Part shown: positions 26,956-36,183 of the stretch, one piece after another
Numbering within the stretch: the first letter of the stretch is position 1
Layout of the letters: each line of letters begins with the position of its first letter
Source: Clostridium algoriphilum
GTDB lineage: Bacteria; Bacillota; Clostridia; Clostridiales; Clostridiaceae
Direction: 5' to 3'
DNA length: 64,000 bases
NCBI RefSeq assembly: GCF_020443705.1
Contig: NZ_JAIZZK010000001.1
Location: 248,001-312,000 of the forward strand
Translations under genes and position numbers: made by a program
Notes under the pieces: model-generated
Databases searched by the model: none
Told to the model about the DNA's origin: nothing
Seen by the model: only the letters and a program-made list of their open reading frames with translations

Positions 26956-27019
26956 ATTGTAAACATTTATAAACCACTGTATACATTAAGACTAAACATG
27001 TATACATAATGTTTACAAT
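26956..27019. promoter_or_regulatory. Nested inverted-repeat array (operator or centromere-like site)
   Basis: Outer arms ATTGTAAACATT (26956-26967) and AATGTTTACAAT (27008-27019) are perfect 12-bp inverted repeats. Inside are two copies of TGTATACAT (26978-26986 and 26999-27007). The symmetry suggests cooperative binding by a dimeric protein, most simply the RHH protein encoded next to it. Confidence 0.6.
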
Positions 27020-27087
27020 AATAGTATACCATATAAAATAGTAAAATTACATATAAAATCATTTAAAATGCATGATTTATTATAAAA

Positions 27088-27131
27088 ACAAAACCATTCA
27101 ATATAACTTTTATTATATTGAATGGTTTTGT
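27088..27131. terminator. 19-bp perfect hairpin
   Basis: ACAAAACCATTCAATATAA and TTATATTGAATGGTTTTGT pair perfectly around a CTTTTA loop. It lies in a 774-base gap with no intact gene, separating the mobile-element debris from the ABC transporter. A short protein-like fragment (ETIKKADRLVRKITSDIENN, 27163-27255) follows on the plus strand. Confidence 0.6.
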
Positions 27132-27542
27132 GCTGGTTAATAGCGTAAATTTATGAGTTTAGTAGCGAAACAATAAAAAAAGCTGATAGGTTAGTAAGAA
27201 AAATAACCTCTGACATTGAAAATAATTTTCGGTCAAAAAGAGGAAGCGTCATATAAAAGAACATAATAGTTGAAAAATTAAGAGATTATATTAATATTTG
27301 AATTAAGATGAACAGTACAACTACTTTTATCATATTATTTAATAATATTAACTTTATGGAGTGTAACATGAAATTTTTTAGGATAAATCAATACTCCAGA
27401 ATAAACGCAGTTAATTATGCTAAGACATTGAATTATAATTTTATCACATAATATTACATAAATATTATGTCCGTTGCCTTTGTAGCTTATATTACTTATA
27501 ATAGTATTAAAGCATAAATTTGGAGCTTAAAGGAGTTGCTTA

Positions 27543-29270
27543 ATGGGAAAGAACATAATATTTGAGTTTTTTAAAAAGCATAAAACATCGTATATTCTTG
27601 GCTTTGTTTTTATGATGTTAACATCTTATATCCAGTCATTATTTCCTAGAGTTCTGGGCAATGCGATTGATATTTTAAGCACTAATAATTTTGATTTTTC
27701 TCTTGTAAAAGTTAAAATAATGTACATATTATTAATTGCTATAGGAACTTTTATAAGTACCTATGCATGGAGAAACCTAATTGTAGTAAATGCCAGAAAT
27801 CTTGAATGTTATCTTCGCGCGCGATTGTTTAATCACCTTCAGAAATTATCTCCGGAATTTTATAATCAACATAAAACAGGTGATTTAATTGCATACGCAA
27901 TAAATGATATTTCTGCTGTAAGGATGACATTAGGTCCAGCAACAGCAATGATACTAAATATTATTATTCTTTGCAGTATCTCTATATATTCAATGTCAAC
28001 GATTATAAGTTTTGAGCTTACTCTAATGATACTGTTACCAATTCCTTTCATTATATTATTTATGTTCAAAACAGGAAAACGTGTTCAAAAACAATTCAGA
28101 AAGGTTCAAGAAAATTTTGCAGCAATATCTGGCAGAGTTCAAGAAAACATATATGGGATTAGAGTAATAAAATCTTATGTTCAAGAAGAAGCTGAGGCTC
28201 TGAAATTCGAAACATTAAATGACGATATGATGAATTCTAACATTAACATGGTAAAGATTTCTTCCGTTGTCTCCCCTGTAATTGAAATGTCCTTTAGCAT
28301 AAGCTTTGTTATGAATCTTATCATAGGTGGAAATATGGTATTAAACGGCAATATATCTCTTGGAGAATTTATTGCCTTTAATGGCTACTTGACTATGATC
28401 ATGAGGCCTATAATTTCTATAGGAAGAGTTATAAATATATTTCAAAGAGGTATTGCTTCAATGAAAAGATTAGATGAAATCTTTAACGTTAGTCCAATAA
28501 TTAATGATGGATGTAAAATGATAAGTAGCGCTATACTTGGTGAAATAGAATTTAATAATTTGAGCTTTTCTTATGGTAAATCAAACATAAATGCTTTAGA
28601 AAACATTAAATTTAAAATACCTAAGGGGTGTACGGTTGGAATTATCGGGAAAACTGCTTCAGGTAAAAGCACCCTTTTGAACCTGTTACTTAAGCTTTAC
28701 TTGTCACCTATTAATAAAATTTTTATTGATTCAATAGATATAAATGACTATTCTCTAGAAACACTTAGAAGTAGCATCGGGTATGTACCCCAAGAAAATT
28801 TCCTGTTTTCTGCTTCCATTAAAGATAACATTAAGTTTTTTAAAGATATATACACAGACGAGGATGTTAAAAAGGCCGCTCAAATAAGTTCTATTTATGA
28901 AAGCATTATGAAATATGGTAATGAATTTGATACAATACTTGGAGAACGTGGTGTTAATTTGTCAGGCGGCGAAAAACAACGTATATCAATAGCTCGAGCT
29001 ATTATTAGTAACCCGCCTATACTAATTTTAGATGATTCCCTCTCAGCAGTGGATACTATTACTGAATCCAAGGTACTTAAAAATATACAAAAATTAAGAA
29101 CTGGTAAAACTACAATAATTATTGCACATAGAATTTCTACAATAAAACATGCCAATTTTATTATAGTCTTAGATGAAGGTAAAATAAGTGAAATGGGAAC
29201 TCATGATGAACTCATAAAGAAAGGAGGACTATACTATGAAGCCTATAAATCTCAATGTTCAGCTTCGTAA
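27543..29270 (+). CDS. ABC exporter half-transporter, subunit 1
   Basis: A 575-residue fusion of a six-helix exporter membrane domain (residues ~15-300) and an ATPase domain. Walker A is GKTASGKST, the signature is LSGGEKQR and Walker B is ILILDDSLS. The residue after the Walker B Asp is Asp instead of the catalytic Glu, which marks the degenerate site of a heterodimeric exporter. It pairs with the next gene, which overlaps it by 35 bases. Heterodimers of this kind (MdlAB/BmrCD/LmrCD type) export drugs or peptides. AAAGGAG precedes the ATG. Confidence 0.9.
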   Translation: MGKNIIFEFFKKHKTSYILGFVFMMLTSYIQSLFPRVLGNAIDILSTNNFDFSLVKVKIMYILLIAIGTFISTYAWRNLIVVNARNLECYLRARLFNHLQKLSPEFYNQHKTGDLIAYAINDISAVRMTLGPATAMILNIIILCSISIYSMSTIISFELTLMILLPIPFIILFMFKTGKRVQKQFRKVQENFAAISGRVQENIYGIRVIKSYVQEEAEALKFETLNDDMMNSNINMVKISSVVSPVIEMSFSISFVMNLIIGGNMVLNGNISLGEFIAFNGYLTMIMRPIISIGRVINIFQRGIASMKRLDEIFNVSPIINDGCKMISSAILGEIEFNNLSFSYGKSNINALENIKFKIPKGCTVGIIGKTASGKSTLLNLLLKLYLSPINKIFIDSIDINDYSLETLRSSIGYVPQENFLFSASIKDNIKFFKDIYTDEDVKKAAQISSIYESIMKYGNEFDTILGERGVNLSGGEKQRISIARAIISNPPILILDDSLSAVDTITESKVLKNIQKLRTGKTTIIIAHRISTIKHANFIIVLDEGKISEMGTHDELIKKGGLYYEAYKSQCSAS

Positions 29271-31008
29271 AATGAGTAGTCTTAGAAGACTTTTAGAGTT
29301 AACAAAACCACATCTGAAAAAGATAATATTGGCTGCTTTATGCGTAATTGTAGTAAATTCAGCAGAACTTTTAAAACCATACATATTAAAGCTTGTGATT
29401 GATGATTTCTTAATTAAAAAGGTTTCACGAAATGGTATAAACTCTATAACACTTATGGGAATAATATATTTTATTGTTGCATCTATTGGCGGGTTATCCT
29501 CTTTTACTCAAGTGAATTTAATAAACAAGACTGGTCAAGCAATTATGAAGGAGCTAAGAAAAAATGTATTTAGAACAATACAATTTCTTCCTCTCTCATA
29601 TCTTGACAAAAACTCCTCTGGACGATTAATTACGAGAGCAACTAATGATGTGGAAGCACTAAGTGAGATGTATACAGATGTTATTATAAGTTTGTTTAAG
29701 GATGTTTTCTTACTTATAGGTATAGTTTATGTTATGCTTGCACTTGATGTAAGGTTAGCTCTAATTTCGTTCGCTGTTGTGCCTCTAATGTTTTTTATAG
29801 TTTTCCTATTGAAGAATAAAATTAAAAAAAACTTTTCCATTATGAAAATGTTAATAGGTAAAATAAATGGATTTATGGCTGAAAATATTTCAGGAATGAA
29901 AATCATACAAATATTTAATGGAGAAAAGGAAAAAAATGTTGAGTTTTTAGATTTAAATGAAGAATATTTAAAAAGCACAATATTTCAAGTTAGATTGAAC
30001 AGTATATTAAGACCTGCTGCAGATGTTTTTCAAAGTCTTTCAGTAGCAATTATTCTTTGGTATTGCATGGGTAAAATTTCAAACCATACTATAGGAATAG
30101 GTGTACTTTTCGCTTTTACAACCTATATAAAACAATTTTATAGTCCGATTTCAGATCTTGCGGATAACTATACAATTATCCAATCCGCTTTGATTTCAGC
30201 AGAGAGAATCTTTGAACTCCTTGATGAGGAAGATTCTCTAGAAGATATATATAAGGGCACGAGTATGGAACAGTTACATGGCAATATAGAATTTAGAAAC
30301 GTATGGTTTTCATATAACAATTCAGATTGGGTATTGAAAGATATAAGTTTTAAAGTTATAAAGGGTGAAACTGTCGCATTTATTGGAGAAACGGGTGCAG
30401 GTAAGACTACGATAATAAGTTTAATAAGTGGATTTTATAAAATCCAAAAGGGTGAAATATTAATAGATGGAATTAATATTAATAATATAAGAAAAAAGGA
30501 CTTACGGAAAGGTATATCAGTTGTTCTTCAGGATATATTTTTATTCTCGGGTGATATTGCCTCTAATGTTGTATTAAATGATAATATCAGTAACGAAATA
30601 TTAATTGAGTCCTTAAGAACTACTTGTGCCTTAGAATTTGTAAATCGGTTACCTGACGGAATACATGCAGAAGTCATGGAAAGAGGAGCTACCTTTTCAG
30701 CAGGCCAGAGACAACTTCTATCTTTTTCTAGGGCACTTGCTCATTCTCCGTCAATATTTATTTTAGATGAAGCCACATCAAATATAGATACACACACAGA
30801 GAAGTTAATACAGAAGGTAATTCAAGAAATGGCTCAAGATAGAACTACACTTATTATTGCACATAGATTATCAACCATAAGAGAAGCTGATAAAATAGTG
30901 GTCCTAAAGCATGGAGAAATTTTAGAAGTTGGAAATCATGATGAACTTATATCCATTGAGGGATATTATAAAGACATGATTCAGGGTAATGTAATTGTCG
31001 TAAAATAA
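29236..31008 (+). CDS. ABC exporter half-transporter, subunit 2
   Basis: A 590-residue membrane-ATPase fusion. Walker A is GETGAGKTT, the signature is FSAGQRQL (non-canonical, Ser-Ala-Gly) and Walker B is FILDEATSNID with the catalytic Glu present. The two subunits thus complement each other: one consensus and one degenerate ATP site. Its AAAGGAGG lies inside the end of subunit 1, and the 35-base overlap ensures coupled translation. A terminator follows, and the two-component genes downstream are convergent. The substrate is not evident. Confidence 0.9.
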   Translation: MKPINLNVQLRKMSSLRRLLELTKPHLKKIILAALCVIVVNSAELLKPYILKLVIDDFLIKKVSRNGINSITLMGIIYFIVASIGGLSSFTQVNLINKTGQAIMKELRKNVFRTIQFLPLSYLDKNSSGRLITRATNDVEALSEMYTDVIISLFKDVFLLIGIVYVMLALDVRLALISFAVVPLMFFIVFLLKNKIKKNFSIMKMLIGKINGFMAENISGMKIIQIFNGEKEKNVEFLDLNEEYLKSTIFQVRLNSILRPAADVFQSLSVAIILWYCMGKISNHTIGIGVLFAFTTYIKQFYSPISDLADNYTIIQSALISAERIFELLDEEDSLEDIYKGTSMEQLHGNIEFRNVWFSYNNSDWVLKDISFKVIKGETVAFIGETGAGKTTIISLISGFYKIQKGEILIDGININNIRKKDLRKGISVVLQDIFLFSGDIASNVVLNDNISNEILIESLRTTCALEFVNRLPDGIHAEVMERGATFSAGQRQLLSFSRALAHSPSIFILDEATSNIDTHTEKLIQKVIQEMAQDRTTLIIAHRLSTIREADKIVVLKHGEILEVGNHDELISIEGYYKDMIQGNVIVVK

Positions 31009-31012
31009 TATT

Positions 31013-31061
31013 AAAAAAGGTATGTAAAATAACTGCTTTAGTATTTTACGTACCCTTTTAT
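31013..31061. terminator. Terminator after the ABC exporter
   Basis: AAAAGG-TATGTAAAATA pairs with TATTTTACGTACCCTTTT; one bulge. It also faces the 3' end of the convergent kinase gene. Confidence 0.75.
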
Positions 31062-31096
31062 ATTCTTAAAAATATATAGACATATCTATCAGTTAA

Positions 31097-32584
31097 TCAT
31101 TGTTTTATTAAGATAAAATAGAATTTAACACCAAGGTCTGTGTTTTCCACTCCACATCTGCCACCATGGAGCAATATTATATTTTTAACTATTGCGAGTC
31201 CTAGACCAGTACCTCCAAGCTTTCTAGTCCTTGATTTATCTATTTTATAGAAGTTATCCCATATCTTATTTGTTTCATTAGCATCAATTTTGCTTCCACT
31301 ATTCTCCACCTCAACGCAAATTGCATCTTCTTTATCTATCATTTTTATTCTTATTAATCCACTATCATTAGTATGTCTTATTGCGTTAGTCATATAATTT
31401 GTTAGTACCTGCTCTATTCTATTCCAATCTGCTTTTACTTCTATATTTTCAATTAGTTTTAATTCAAGCTTAATACTTTTTTCATGAAGTAAGGATGAAA
31501 ATTTCTTAGCAACAGGCTTTACTAGTTCATTTAGGAAGAATTTTTCCTCAACAAGTTTGAAATTCCCTGATTCTAGTTGTGACAAATTTAACATATCCGA
31601 GACTAAACTGTTCATTTTTCTTGATTCGTCCATTATGACTTCAATAAAATATTGTTTTTCTTCACCTTCTAAAACATCATCATTTAACGCTAATGTATAC
31701 CCTTCTATAAGCGTTATAGGTGTTTTAAGTTCATGAGAAACTGATGCAACAAAGTCTTTTCTCATTTCTGTTAGTTTTTTTTCTTTTTCTATGTCTTTTT
31801 CTAATTGTGTATTAGCATCTTTAAGTGAAGTTAAAGCCTCATTTAAATTCTCTGATAGAAGGTTCAATGAAGCAGCCAGAGCACCAATCTCATCATTGCT
31901 TTTTACTTCACATTTTTCTGTAAAGTTAAGATTTGCCATTTCACCTGCAGTTTTAGTTATTTTTATAAGTGGCTTTGCAATCATATTTGAGTAAATTAAA
32001 GAAAGAAGTAGAATTACAATTAGGGCACCAATGTAGAAATATAAGTAGAATTCCTTTATAACTTGAACTGCTTCATTAACGGGCTGTAATGAAGAAAAAG
32101 CATACACAATTTCGTCTTTCTTTTTATCATAGGCTATTCCCGCTACGCTTACTACCATATCAGGGTTTTTATCAGTAATAAAAATAAGTGGCTTTTCCTC
32201 TTCTTTAAATTTTGTAAGACCACCTTTATTTGCTATCTCAGACGACATTATTTGGTCCATAATTCTAGCTTTTATAGAGTCTTTTCTTTCATCAGCTGTT
32301 TTTGTAAGATATTTTAAGTTTCCGGATTTATCTCGTATGATTATTTTATAACTATTTTCTTCTTCAAAAGAACTAATTAAGTTGCTCTCATCTTCATTAT
32401 TTTTGAGTGAAATATATTCACTTTTAAATTTAATAAGGTTATGCTCTAAATTGTTTTTTTTCCATCTTATATAAAACTGTTCAAAGAATGCAGACTGAAC
32501 TATTAAATTAGTAGTGATAAAAACTACAAAAACTATTGACGTTATTAAAAATAGCTTTCTTGTTATGCTCTTTTTACTTTTCAT
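31097..32584 (-). CDS. Sensor histidine kinase
   Basis: A 495-residue membrane kinase: N-terminal membrane helix (LFLITSIVFVVFITTNLIV), an extracellular sensor of about 140 residues, a second helix (~180-205), a HAMP linker, HisKA with the phospho-accepting His near residue 284 in ASVSHELKTPI, and a HATPase domain with N box NYMTNAIRHT and G box GGTGLGL. Its GTG/ATG start overlaps the stop of the response regulator, so the pair is co-translated. It may sense envelope stress or the substrate of the neighbouring exporter, but the exporter is on the opposite strand. Stimulus unknown. Confidence 0.9.
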   Translation of the reverse strand: MKSKKSITRKLFLITSIVFVVFITTNLIVQSAFFEQFYIRWKKNNLEHNLIKFKSEYISLKNNEDESNLISSFEEENSYKIIIRDKSGNLKYLTKTADERKDSIKARIMDQIMSSEIANKGGLTKFKEEEKPLIFITDKNPDMVVSVAGIAYDKKKDEIVYAFSSLQPVNEAVQVIKEFYLYFYIGALIVILLLSLIYSNMIAKPLIKITKTAGEMANLNFTEKCEVKSNDEIGALAASLNLLSENLNEALTSLKDANTQLEKDIEKEKKLTEMRKDFVASVSHELKTPITLIEGYTLALNDDVLEGEEKQYFIEVIMDESRKMNSLVSDMLNLSQLESGNFKLVEEKFFLNELVKPVAKKFSSLLHEKSIKLELKLIENIEVKADWNRIEQVLTNYMTNAIRHTNDSGLIRIKMIDKEDAICVEVENSGSKIDANETNKIWDNFYKIDKSRTRKLGGTGLGLAIVKNIILLHGGRCGVENTDLGVKFYFILIKQ

Positions 32585-33260
32585 TTTTCACCTCGAATTT
32601 ATATCCTGTACCTCTTACGGTTGCTATAAGATAAGATTTTTCACCAAGTTTTTCTCTTAATCTTTTTATAACAGTATCCACTGTTCTTAGATCTCCAAAA
32701 TAGTCAATACCCCATAAAGCATCCAATATTTTTTCCCTACTTAATACAATTCGCTTATTAAGTATAAAATAATTTAGGAGTTCAAATTCCTTTGGAGATA
32801 GGTTAATTTCGTTATTGTATACGGTAACCTCATGGCTTAAATTATCAACTACGAGGCCGTCAAAGCTATTCTCTTCTTTTTGAACATCCTCACTGCTATG
32901 GGCACGCCTTAGAATAGCTTTGACTTTAGCAACTAGTAGTTTTGGAACAAAAGGTTTAGTAATATAATGGTCAGTTCCTAATTCAAAGCCTAATAATTCG
33001 TCATCTTCTTCAGATTTAGCTGTAAGCATTATTACAGGGATATCAGAGGTCTTTCTTAACTCCTTGCATACATCCCAGCCATCCATAATTGGCATCATTA
33101 CATCTAGAATAACTAAATCTACTTTAGTTTTATTAAATATGTTGATAGCTTCACTGCCATTTTCTGCTTGCAAAACATTATATTGCTCTTTCCTTAAATA
33201 TATAGACACAAGGTTTCTAATTCTTTCTTCATCATCAACTATTAAAATGGTTTCCATCAT
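32574..33260 (-). CDS. OmpR/PhoB-family response regulator
   Basis: A 228-residue regulator with a receiver domain (acidic pocket at Asp9-Asp10, phosphorylation site Asp53 in LVILDVMMP, Lys in YITKPF) and a C-terminal winged helix (NLSPKEFELLNYFILN ... LRTVDTVIKRLREKLG ... TVRGTGYKF). It partners the overlapping kinase gene. AAAGGAG lies before two adjacent ATG codons; either could be used. Confidence 0.9.
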   Translation of the reverse strand: MMETILIVDDEERIRNLVSIYLRKEQYNVLQAENGSEAINIFNKTKVDLVILDVMMPIMDGWDVCKELRKTSDIPVIMLTAKSEEDDELLGFELGTDHYITKPFVPKLLVAKVKAILRRAHSSEDVQKEENSFDGLVVDNLSHEVTVYNNEINLSPKEFELLNYFILNKRIVLSREKILDALWGIDYFGDLRTVDTVIKRLREKLGEKSYLIATVRGTGYKFEVKNEK

Positions 33261-33395
33261 AAAATTTTCTCCTTTATTAAGAGCTTAATATAATTTAAAA
33301 TTTAAATACAAGTTATAACTTTCTTCTATATTATATAATAATATCACCAATAATCATAATTATTAATATAATATCTAATATATAGCTTATAAGTA

Positions 33396-33431
33396 AAAAT
33401 TCCTCTGCAAGGGGCATCACAGAGGAATTTT
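33396..33431. other. 12-bp intergenic hairpin
   Basis: AAAATTCCTCTG and CAGAGGAATTTT with a 12-base loop (CAAGGGGCATCA region). It has terminator form on both strands, but no gene ends here: it lies upstream of both the response regulator and the XRE gene. Confidence 0.5.
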
Positions 33432-33449
33432 ATATTTTGTATATATTCT

Positions 33450-33485
33450 AAACAATCTATTATATAGGTACATAATAGATTGTTT
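33450..33485. other. 14-bp perfect intergenic hairpin
   Basis: AAACAATCTATTAT and ATAATAGATTGTTT around an 8-base loop, 18 bases after the previous hairpin. The tandem arrangement suggests a small RNA or an attenuator in the XRE leader. Confidence 0.5.
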
Positions 33486-33687
33486 CTATGTCACTTAAAT
33501 GGCAACAATGTTAACAATATGTAAATGATAATTGTTATTTTAATTTTGATATTTAAATTCTACTTTTAACAAAAAACACATAGAATTAATAAAGATTTTA
33601 TTATATTCATAGTATAATTAACTTGTATGATTTAGATAATACTTGTAAGTGATTATTTATTCGATAGAATCATTAGGAGGTTTTTAT

Positions 33688-33900
33688 ATGCTTAACGGTG
33701 GTAAGATTAGAGAATTAAGACTTAATAAATCTTTAACAAGCAAAGATATATCAACTTTATCCCAAAATTTAAATGTACATGTATCTCAGACTTATCTAGA
33801 AGAACTAGAACGAGGAAGTAAAAAAAATCCATCATTTAATATAATTGAAACAATTGCAACCATTTTATGTGTTAATATAGATGAACTTAGAACAAATTAA
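33688..33900 (+). CDS. Small XRE-family HTH regulator
   Basis: A 70-residue protein that is essentially one helix-turn-helix domain (KIRELRLNKSLTSKDISTLS ... VSQTYLEELERGSKKNPSFN), with the terminal LCVNIDELRTN typical of short XRE proteins. AGGAGG is spaced six bases from ATG 33688; the longer in-frame GTG/TTG extension is not supported. It stands alone with a hairpin on each side. Possibly autoregulatory. Confidence 0.8.
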   Translation: MLNGGKIRELRLNKSLTSKDISTLSQNLNVHVSQTYLEELERGSKKNPSFNIIETIATILCVNIDELRTN

Positions 33901-33903
33901 AAT

Positions 33904-33945
33904 AATTTAAGACAACTAACTTAATTGAGTTAATTGTCTTAAATT
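33904..33945 (+). terminator. Terminator-like hairpin after XRE gene
   Basis: AATTTAAGACAACTAACT pairs with AGTTAATTGTCTTAAATT; the T-tract is poor. Confidence 0.5.
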
Positions 33946-33971
33946 ACTCCATGAAGGATTTATATAATTTT

Positions 33972-34006
33972 AGGTTTAATAAAGAATATATTTCTTTATT
34001 AAACCT
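33972..34006 (-). terminator. Hairpin after rbsR
   Basis: AGGTTTAATAAAGAA and TTCTTTATTAAACCT, a perfect 15-bp stem, 30 bases downstream of the rbsR stop; on the minus strand it is followed by AAAATTATA. Confidence 0.55.
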
Positions 34007-34035
34007 CTAAAATTCTTAGTGACATAAACAAACAT

Positions 34036-35034
34036 TTATGCAGTTCCTCTAACAATAAGATTTGTTTTAAAGTATACTTGTTTTTCGGTAGGAATTTCAC
34101 CATTGATTACATTAATTAGGATACTGCAAGCTTTTTCACCCATTTTGTATATAGGTTGTGCTATTGTTGTGAGTTCAGGCTCAATGACAGCCGATATATG
34201 AATATTATCAAAGCCGATAACCGATATATCATTTGGGATTTTATAGCCATTGCGAAGTAAAATTTTCATTCCTCCGAGTGCCATCATATCATTACTATAT
34301 AATATTGCATCCAAATTGTTAAAAGTGCCTATTATCTTTTCAGTGGCTATTATGCCACCTTTAACATTAAAGTCACCTTCAAATATATACTTTTCATTGT
34401 ATATTCCATAATTCTTCATTGCATCAATATAACCATCTAGTCTTTGTTTTGATACTTCTAAATTTTCGCTTCCTTTTACAAAAACTATTTTACGCATACC
34501 CTTTTCATATAAGTATTTAATACCATCTTTTATTCCCTGATTATTTAAGCTAAATACCCCATAGTCATCTTTATATCCTTCAATGTATCTATCAACCAAT
34601 ACAAAAGGAACATTGTTGTTTTTCAATAGGGTTATACTCTCATTACTTTTTCCACCAGACATAAAAATAATACCGTCAATAAGTTTACTAATGAGAAGTT
34701 GAATATATTTTTCTTCTTTATGTATGTCATTATCCGTGTTACATATCATTAAATTATAGTCTAACCGTTCTGCCTCATCTTCAACCGCCCTTGCCATTTC
34801 TGAGAAAAATGGATTTGTAATATCAGGAAGTATAATCCCTATAGTCCCTGATTTCTTAGTGCTCAAGCTTCTTGCTATAGAATTAGGAATGTAGCTCATC
34901 TTTTTAGCAATTTTTAGTATTCTATTTCTGGTTTCATTGCTTATGCTAGAATCCTTTTTGTTCATAACCATGGAAACTGTGGCTTTTGAAACCCCAGCCA
35001 TTTCAGCTATATCCTTCATTGTCACTTTACTCAT
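34036..35034 (-). CDS. rbsR: LacI-family ribose regulator
   Basis: A 332-residue LacI/GalR protein: N-terminal helix-turn-helix (TMKDIAEMAGVSKATVSMVM), hinge, then a periplasmic-binding-like effector domain (GTIGIILPDITNPFFSEMAR, VIGFDNIHIS). Its position directly after the rbs transport and kinase operon, and the LacI-type palindromes at the operon promoter, support RbsR. GGAGG precedes ATG 35034. A terminator separates it from rbsB, so it probably has its own promoter. Confidence 0.85.
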   Translation of the reverse strand: MSKVTMKDIAEMAGVSKATVSMVMNKKDSSISNETRNRILKIAKKMSYIPNSIARSLSTKKSGTIGIILPDITNPFFSEMARAVEDEAERLDYNLMICNTDNDIHKEEKYIQLLISKLIDGIIFMSGGKSNESITLLKNNNVPFVLVDRYIEGYKDDYGVFSLNNQGIKDGIKYLYEKGMRKIVFVKGSENLEVSKQRLDGYIDAMKNYGIYNEKYIFEGDFNVKGGIIATEKIIGTFNNLDAILYSNDMMALGGMKILLRNGYKIPNDISVIGFDNIHISAVIEPELTTIAQPIYKMGEKACSILINVINGEIPTEKQVYFKTNLIVRGTA

Positions 35035-35181
35035 AATTTTCCTCCAATTTACGATAAATGATCACAATAAATTAAAAATTTCTTTTAAAGTTAGAAATAT
35101 ACTTATACTATGTAATTTCAGTTAAAAAACGTGACAATATAAGTATATATCAAAATATAAATTATTTACAAACATTTTATA

Positions 35182-35221
35182 AAATTATAACCCAGAGGAT
35201 GCTCCTACTGGGTTATAATTT
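35182..35221 (-). terminator. Terminator of the rbs operon
   Basis: AAATTATAACCCAG and CTGGGTTATAATTT form a 14-bp stem, 35 bases downstream of rbsB. Confidence 0.75.
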
Positions 35222-35255
35222 TTAGTATTTAATTGTGATTGTAATATTTGCGTAT

Positions 35256-36164
35256 CTATTTCTTTATAAGTTCGAGTTCAACAGGAATTTCCTTTTGAAT
35301 TGCCTCACCCTTTGCTATTTTAATAGCATTTTCTATTGCAATGGATCCCATTAAACTTGGCTTTTGTGCTATCGTTGCTGTCATATCTCCACTTTTAACA
35401 GCAGCTTTTGCATCATCATTTCCGTCAAAACCTACAATAATAACATTCTTATGAGCCGCTTTGACTGCTTTTATAGCGCCTAGAGCCATTTCATCATTAT
35501 GTGCAAATATTGCATCGAACGCAGGAGTCGCTTGAATAACGTTTTCAGTAACATTTAATCCCTTCTGTCTATCGAAATCTGCTGCTTGACTAGCCACAAC
35601 CTTGATTTTATCTTTTTTATCTACTATATTATGAAAACCCTTTCCTCTATCCCTTGTAGCAGATGCTCCTGGAATACCTTGTAACTCTACTAAATTTCCT
35701 TTTCCATTTAATTTTTCAAGTATAAAATTCGCTGCCATTTCTCCACCTTTTACGTTATCGGATTCAATGTGACATGCAACTTCCCCACCATTAGATTTTC
35801 TATCTAGTGTTATAACTTTTATATTGTTATCGTTTGCGAATGTTATTGAGTTTACAACCGCATCGCTATCTGTTGGGTTAATAATTAAAGCTACAATTCC
35901 TTGTTGAACTAGATCTTCTACATTAGATCTTTCCTTTGCTGCATCATTTTGAGAGTCAAGAACTACAAGAGTATATCCTAATTCCTTTGCCTTTTTCTCA
36001 GCACCTTGTTTCATAGATACAAAGAATGGGTTATTAAGGGTCGATACTACCATTCCAATTTTTTTTCCACCTTCTGCAGATTTCTGCGAGCTACAGCCAA
36101 CCAAAGTTGACATAACAAATACAGTTGATAATACCAATGAAAGTAATTTTGATCTTTTTCGCAT
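35256..36164 (-). CDS. rbsB: Ribose ABC transporter substrate-binding lipoprotein
   Basis: A 302-residue sugar-binding protein of the RbsB family. The signal peptide ends in lipobox LVGC, so it is membrane-anchored. Family motifs are visible: VVSTLNNPFFVSMKQGAEKK, INPTDSDAVVNS, TLDRKSNGG and VGFDGNDDAKAAV. It is last in the rbsKDACB operon, followed by a terminator. GGAGG precedes the ATG. Confidence 0.95.
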   Translation of the reverse strand: MRKRSKLLSLVLSTVFVMSTLVGCSSQKSAEGGKKIGMVVSTLNNPFFVSMKQGAEKKAKELGYTLVVLDSQNDAAKERSNVEDLVQQGIVALIINPTDSDAVVNSITFANDNNIKVITLDRKSNGGEVACHIESDNVKGGEMAANFILEKLNGKGNLVELQGIPGASATRDRGKGFHNIVDKKDKIKVVASQAADFDRQKGLNVTENVIQATPAFDAIFAHNDEMALGAIKAVKAAHKNVIIVGFDGNDDAKAAVKSGDMTATIAQKPSLMGSIAIENAIKIAKGEAIQKEIPVELELIKK

Positions 36165-36183
36165 TTAAATCATCCTCCAATTT

